This document shows positions 60,608 through 64,000 of a stretch of 64,000 nt of DNA, piece by piece. Location: contig NZ_RBAK01000001.1 of NCBI RefSeq assembly GCF_003626595.1, positions 930,001-994,000 on the forward strand, written 5' to 3'. The notes beneath the pieces were generated by a model. It made no database searches. It had not been told where the DNA came from and saw only the letters and a list, made by a program, of their open reading frames with translations. Position numbers and translations under genes: made by a program. Origin of the DNA: Micromonospora endolithica. GTDB lineage: Bacteria > Actinomycetota > Actinomycetes > Mycobacteriales > Micromonosporaceae. Position 1 is the first letter of the stretch; each line of letters opens with the position of its first letter.

Positions 60608-61054
60608 TCAGCCGACGGCGGCCAGGTCGGTCAGCCGGGCGAGCGAGTCCTCCAGATCGGCGCCGACCCGACGCAGACCGAGGCGGAGCAGGGCGGCCTT
60701 GACCGGACCGGCCGGCCAGCGGACGACGATGAGCCGCACGATCGTCCCGCCCTCCTCCTCGTCGGAGGTGAGCTGGACGTAGATCTCGGTGCGCGCCTCC
60801 GCCCGGGCACCGGCGCCCTTGGCGCGCTCCCGCCAGCCGATCAGGGTCGGCTCCTGGAAGGCGATCACCTCGGCCTCGTGCGCGGAACCGCGCCCGGCCT
60901 GGACGAGTTGCCGCCGTCCGAAGCCCTCCCCCGAGAGCACCTCGGCCGCGCGGACGCCCGCCAGCCAGGCCGGCAGCTGCTCGGCCCGCTGCACGACGTC
61001 CCAGACCACTTCCACCGGCGCCATCACGTGCGCACTACGTTCCACGAGGATCAT
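60608..61054 (-). CDS. SRPBCC/polyketide cyclase-like protein
   Basis: This 148-residue protein has the START/SRPBCC helix-grip layout: LVERSAHVMAPVEVVWDVVQ, a long strand region (HEAEVIAFQEPTLIGWRE) and a C-terminal helix (ALLRLGLRRVGADLEDSLAR). Such proteins bind hydrophobic ligands or act as cyclases; no target is visible. The ATG at 61054 has GGAGGAAAG about 5 nt upstream; an in-frame extension to 61165 is unlikely. Confidence 0.88.
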   Translation of the reverse strand: MILVERSAHVMAPVEVVWDVVQRAEQLPAWLAGVRAAEVLSGEGFGRRQLVQAGRGSAHEAEVIAFQEPTLIGWRERAKGAGARAEARTEIYVQLTSDEEEGGTIVRLIVVRWPAGPVKAALLRLGLRRVGADLEDSLARLTDLAAVG

Positions 61055-61241
61055 TTCCGTCTTTCCTCCGGTGAGGACATCCCACGATATCGGCACTCTA
61101 TGCGTCAAATCGGACTTACTTGGACGGGTTCGGAAAAGACACGCCGAAACTGGTTGCATCGGCACCCCGGCAGTGCCTATGGCGTTTCGCCGGAGCGCGT
61201 CCTAGAGTCCGAGCACATCTCACGTATCGACGGGAGGGCTC

Positions 61242-62573
61242 ATGCCGACCGGACCGCTGCCCCGCTTCCCGGACGGGTTCCGCTGGGGCGTGTCGACCTC
61301 CGCGTACCAGATCGAGGGGGCGGCCGACGCCGACGGGCGCGGACCGTCCATCTGGGACACCTTCGCCCACTCCCCCGGACGGATCGTCGACGGCAGCACC
61401 GGCGACGTGGCCTGCGACCACTACCACCGGCACGCCGAGGACGTGGCGCTGCTGGCCGGGCTGGGCGTCTCGGCGTACCGGTTCTCCATCGCCTGGCCCC
61501 GGGTCGTACCCACCGGCACGGGCGCGGTCAACCCGGCCGGGCTGGACTTCTACGACCGGCTGGTGGACGACCTGCTGGCGCACGGCGTCGACCCGGTGGC
61601 CACCCTCTTCCACTGGGACCTGCCGCAGCCCCTCGAAGACGCCGGCGGCTGGCTAGACCGGGACACCGCGCACCGCTTCGCGGAGTACGCCGACGCGACC
61701 GCAGCCCGGCTCGGCGACCGGGTGAAGCTCTGGATCACCCTCAACGAGCCGTTCATCCACATGAGCCTCGGGCACGGCATGGGCGTACACGCCCCGGGGA
61801 AGATGCTGCTGTTCGACGCCTTCCCGGTCGCCCACCACCAGCTGCTCGGGCACGGCCTCGCCGTCGCCGCGCTGCGTGCCCGCACCGCCAGCCCGGTGGC
61901 CATCGCCAACAACTACTCGCCGGTGCGGGTGCTCGGCGACACCGACGCCGACCGGGCCGCCGGGACCGCGTACGAGGCGCTGCACAACCGGCTCTTCACC
62001 GACCCGCTGCTCGGCCGGGGCTACCCGGACTCCGCCGCCGTCGACACCGGTGTCGTGCGCGCCGCAGACCTCGACGTCATCGCCGCGCCGCTGGACGTGC
62101 TGGGGGTCAACTACTACAACCCCACCGGCGTACGCGCACCCGAGGACGGCTCGCCGCTGCCGTTCGAGCTGGTGCCGCTGGAGGGCTACCCGCGGACCGC
62201 CTTCGACTGGCCGGTCGCCCCGGACGGGCTGCGCGAGCTGCTCGGCTGGCTGCACCGCACGTACGGCGCCGACCTGCCGCCGATCCAGGTCACCGAGAGC
62301 GGCTGCGCGTACGACGACGCGCCGGACGCCGAGGGGCGGGTGCACGACCCGGACCGGATCGCCTACCTCGACGGGCACCTGCGCGCGGTGCGGGCCGCGA
62401 TCGACGACGGGGTGGACGTGACCGGGTACTTCGTCTGGTCGCTGCTGGACAACTGGGAGTGGGCCGAGGGGTTCACCAAGCGGTTCGGGCTGGTGCACGT
62501 CGACTTCGACACCCAGCTCCGTACGCCCAAGTCGTCGTACACCTGGCTCCGCGACCTGATCCGCGCGCGGTGA
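61242..62573 (+). CDS. GH1 beta-glucosidase
   Basis: This 443-residue protein is a glycoside hydrolase family 1 enzyme. FRWGVSTSAYQIEGAADADG is the N-terminal signature, WITLNEPFIHMSLGHGMGVH carries the acid/base Glu in NEP, and IQVTESGCAYDDAPDA carries the nucleophile Glu (the family usually has ENG; here it is ESG). It would release glucose from beta-glucosides or cellobiose in the cytoplasm. The ATG at 61242 has GGGAGG upstream. Its stop overlaps the MFS gene start (GTGA), so a transporter and hydrolase are co-expressed. Confidence 0.95.
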   Translation: MPTGPLPRFPDGFRWGVSTSAYQIEGAADADGRGPSIWDTFAHSPGRIVDGSTGDVACDHYHRHAEDVALLAGLGVSAYRFSIAWPRVVPTGTGAVNPAGLDFYDRLVDDLLAHGVDPVATLFHWDLPQPLEDAGGWLDRDTAHRFAEYADATAARLGDRVKLWITLNEPFIHMSLGHGMGVHAPGKMLLFDAFPVAHHQLLGHGLAVAALRARTASPVAIANNYSPVRVLGDTDADRAAGTAYEALHNRLFTDPLLGRGYPDSAAVDTGVVRAADLDVIAAPLDVLGVNYYNPTGVRAPEDGSPLPFELVPLEGYPRTAFDWPVAPDGLRELLGWLHRTYGADLPPIQVTESGCAYDDAPDAEGRVHDPDRIAYLDGHLRAVRAAIDDGVDVTGYFVWSLLDNWEWAEGFTKRFGLVHVDFDTQLRTPKSSYTWLRDLIRAR

Positions 62574-63841
62574 CCACCGTCGACCCGACGCCGGCGTCGC
62601 TGCCGGCGGCCCTCGCCGAACCCACCGCCGCCGTCGGACGGCGCTGGATCGCGCTGCTGGTCACCGCCAACCTCGGCGTCTGGATGGCGTTCTTCACCCC
62701 GATCCAGGTGCTGCTGCCGCAGCAGCTGGAGGCGATCGCGCCGGACGACAAGGAGACCATGCTCGCCGTGGTCACCGGCCTCGGCGCGCTGGCCGCGGTG
62801 CTGGCCAACCCGCTGGCCGGCGCGCTGTCCGACCGGACCTGCCTGCGGATCGCCGGCCGCGAGTTCGGCCGCCGGCACGTGTGGACCGCCGGTGGCGCGG
62901 TCCTCGGCGCGCTCGCCCTGGTGCTGCTGTCCCAGCAGCGGACCGTGCTCGGGGTGGCGCTGGGCTGGGTCGCCGCGCAGGTCTGCTTCAACGCGATGCT
63001 GGCCAGCCTGACCGCCGCCGTGCCGGACCGGGTCCCGGTCGCCCAGCGCGGCGGGGTGTCCGGCTGGGTGGGCATCCCCCAGGCGGTCGGCCTGGTGCTC
63101 GGCGTGGTGCTGGTGACCGCGCTGGTCACCGGCACCGCCGCCGGGTACGTCGCGATGGCGGCGGTGGTCCTGCTGCTCGCGCTGCCGTTCACTCTGGCCA
63201 CCACCGACGACCCGCTGCCCCGGACGCACCGCCCGCCGCTGCGCGCCGTGCTGAGCTCGATGTGGGTGTCGCCGCGCCGGTACCCCGACTTCGGCTGGGC
63301 CTGGATCACCCGCTTCCTGGTGCAGCTCGGCAACGCCCTGGGCACCCTCTACCTGCTCTACTTCCTCACCGACGAGGTGAAGGTGGCCGACCCGGAGGGC
63401 GGGCTGCTCGTCCTGATCCTGCTCTACACCGCCGGGCTGGCCGCGACCGCCGTGGTGGCCGGGCGGCTGTCCGACCGCTCCGGGCGGCGGAAGGTCTTCG
63501 TGATCACCGCCGGCGGGGTCATCGCGGTGGCCGCGCTGCTGCTCGCCGTCGCGCCGGTCTGGCCGGTCGCGATGGCCGCCGCGCTGCTGCTCGGCGCCGG
63601 GTACGGGGTCTACCTGTCGGTCGACGCGGCGCTGATCACGCAGGTGCTGCCCCGGGCCGCCGACCGGGCCAAGGACCTCGGCGTGATCAACATCGCGAAC
63701 TCGGCGCCGCAGGTGCTCGGCCCGGCGATCTCCGCGCCGATCGTGGTCCACCTGGGCGGCTACCCCACCCTGTACGCGGTCACCGCCGCGGTCACCGTGC
63801 TCGGCAGCGTCCTGGTGCTCAACATCCGCTCCGTTCCGTGA
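62570..63841 (+). CDS. MFS transporter paired with the beta-glucosidase
   Basis: This 423-residue protein has about 12 TM segments. It starts ALLVTANLGVWMAFFTPIQV and has a first-repeat loop LAGALSDRTCLRIAGREFGR and a second-repeat loop VVAGRLSDRSGRRKVFVITA. This resembles sugar-type permeases (SLC45/GPH-like or MFS glycoside transporters). It is the natural importer for beta-glucosides hydrolysed by the GH1 enzyme, but this is inferred from the 4-nt overlap only. The GTG at 62570 starts inside the GH1 stop. Confidence 0.88.
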   Translation: MTTVDPTPASLPAALAEPTAAVGRRWIALLVTANLGVWMAFFTPIQVLLPQQLEAIAPDDKETMLAVVTGLGALAAVLANPLAGALSDRTCLRIAGREFGRRHVWTAGGAVLGALALVLLSQQRTVLGVALGWVAAQVCFNAMLASLTAAVPDRVPVAQRGGVSGWVGIPQAVGLVLGVVLVTALVTGTAAGYVAMAAVVLLLALPFTLATTDDPLPRTHRPPLRAVLSSMWVSPRRYPDFGWAWITRFLVQLGNALGTLYLLYFLTDEVKVADPEGGLLVLILLYTAGLAATAVVAGRLSDRSGRRKVFVITAGGVIAVAALLLAVAPVWPVAMAAALLLGAGYGVYLSVDAALITQVLPRAADRAKDLGVINIANSAPQVLGPAISAPIVVHLGGYPTLYAVTAAVTVLGSVLVLNIRSVP

Positions 63842-63884
63842 CGGCGTCCTCGGGGCGGCGCTCGCCGTCGCGCCGGTCCCGGCG

Positions 63885-63936
63885 TTAGGAAGGGACCCTT
63901 GTACAACGCCAGGCGATAACAAGGGGCCCTTCCTTA
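63885..63936. repeat. Dispersed GGGCCC palindrome, copy E
   Basis: TTAGGAAGGGACCCTTGT is paired with ACAAGGGGCCCTTCCTTA around the same ACAACGCCAGGCG-type loop as copy A. It has one arm mismatch (GGGACC against GGGGCC). It lies after the MFS gene, before gltX. Confidence 0.85.
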
Positions 63937-63967
63937 TCGGCTCGCGTGCGGCCGTAGGCTGGGGGAC

Positions 63968-64000
63968 GTGACGGTACGTGTGCGCTTCGCCCCCTCCCCG
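63968..64000 (+). CDS. gltX: Glutamyl-tRNA synthetase, N-terminal codons only (cut by the window end)
   Basis: The GTG at 63968 begins VTVRVRFAPSP, the start of GluRS with the first part of the HIGH-type Rossmann entry (RFAPSPTG). The window ends after 11 codons. GGGGGA lies just upstream as ribosome binding site. Only the signature is visible, but it is diagnostic. Confidence 0.8.
   Translation, partial: MTVRVRFAPSP

Overview
The window is very GC-rich, with dense genes on both strands, frequent GTG starts and many ATGA/GTGA stop-start overlaps. Actinobacterial protein families are common: DUF397 with XRE/DUF5753, DUF3052, mycothiol-type DinB proteins and a homodimeric AceE. A dispersed palindromic element with AAGGGCCCTT cores follows gene ends in at least five places. 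From recalled knowledge this points to Micromonospora or a close Micromonosporaceae relative; this is an inference, not a database result.

Positions 1-12,300 look like an accessory, regulator-rich stretch. They hold an AraC/GyrI regulator, a VOC protein, a SLATT-like two-helix membrane protein, DUF1062 and MOSC proteins, an MFS exporter, an XRE-DUF397 pair divergent from a small gene plus GntR operon, and several unknowns. An HTH gene is coupled to a broken DUF6036-type nucleotidyltransferase. Next come the RNase P RNA gene on the minus strand and an orphan antitoxin-like gene whose 3' end carries the probable rnpB promoter.

Positions 12,300-34,000 are more conserved: TauE/SafE permease, a DUF3311 plus sodium:solute symporter pair, and an RNase H/phosphatase - zinc-ribbon - Nif3 operon. 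A flavoprotein and XRE pair is divergent from a primase-like gene. A five-gene minus-strand set (DUF1800, DUF1501, ferric-reductase-like protein, FMN-binding protein, ApbE) looks like an exported flavin-based redox system. A SNF2 helicase overlaps a SWIM protein gene, followed by a PfkB kinase.

Positions 34,000-46,000 hold enzymes and regulators (pyruvyl transferase, TetR with a reductase, kinase-like APH, hydrolases, PAP2, MFS). They also hold a surface protein that joins an ice-binding-type DUF3494 domain to a collagen-like stalk. Beside it is a degenerate 1-kb integrated element in tRNA-Val: a 33-bp duplication of the tRNA 3' end brackets a DinB gene and an integrase remnant.

Positions 46,000-64,000 carry a peroxiredoxin, DUF3052, a fused-chain branched-chain 2-oxoacid dehydrogenase E1, MarR with an FMN reductase, a GbsR/MarR-type regulator with an ABC exporter, a PhoD phosphatase, YjbQ, aceE, a secreted beta-propeller-like protein with a His-rich membrane partner, a GH1 beta-glucosidase with an MFS transporter, and the first codons of gltX at the right edge.
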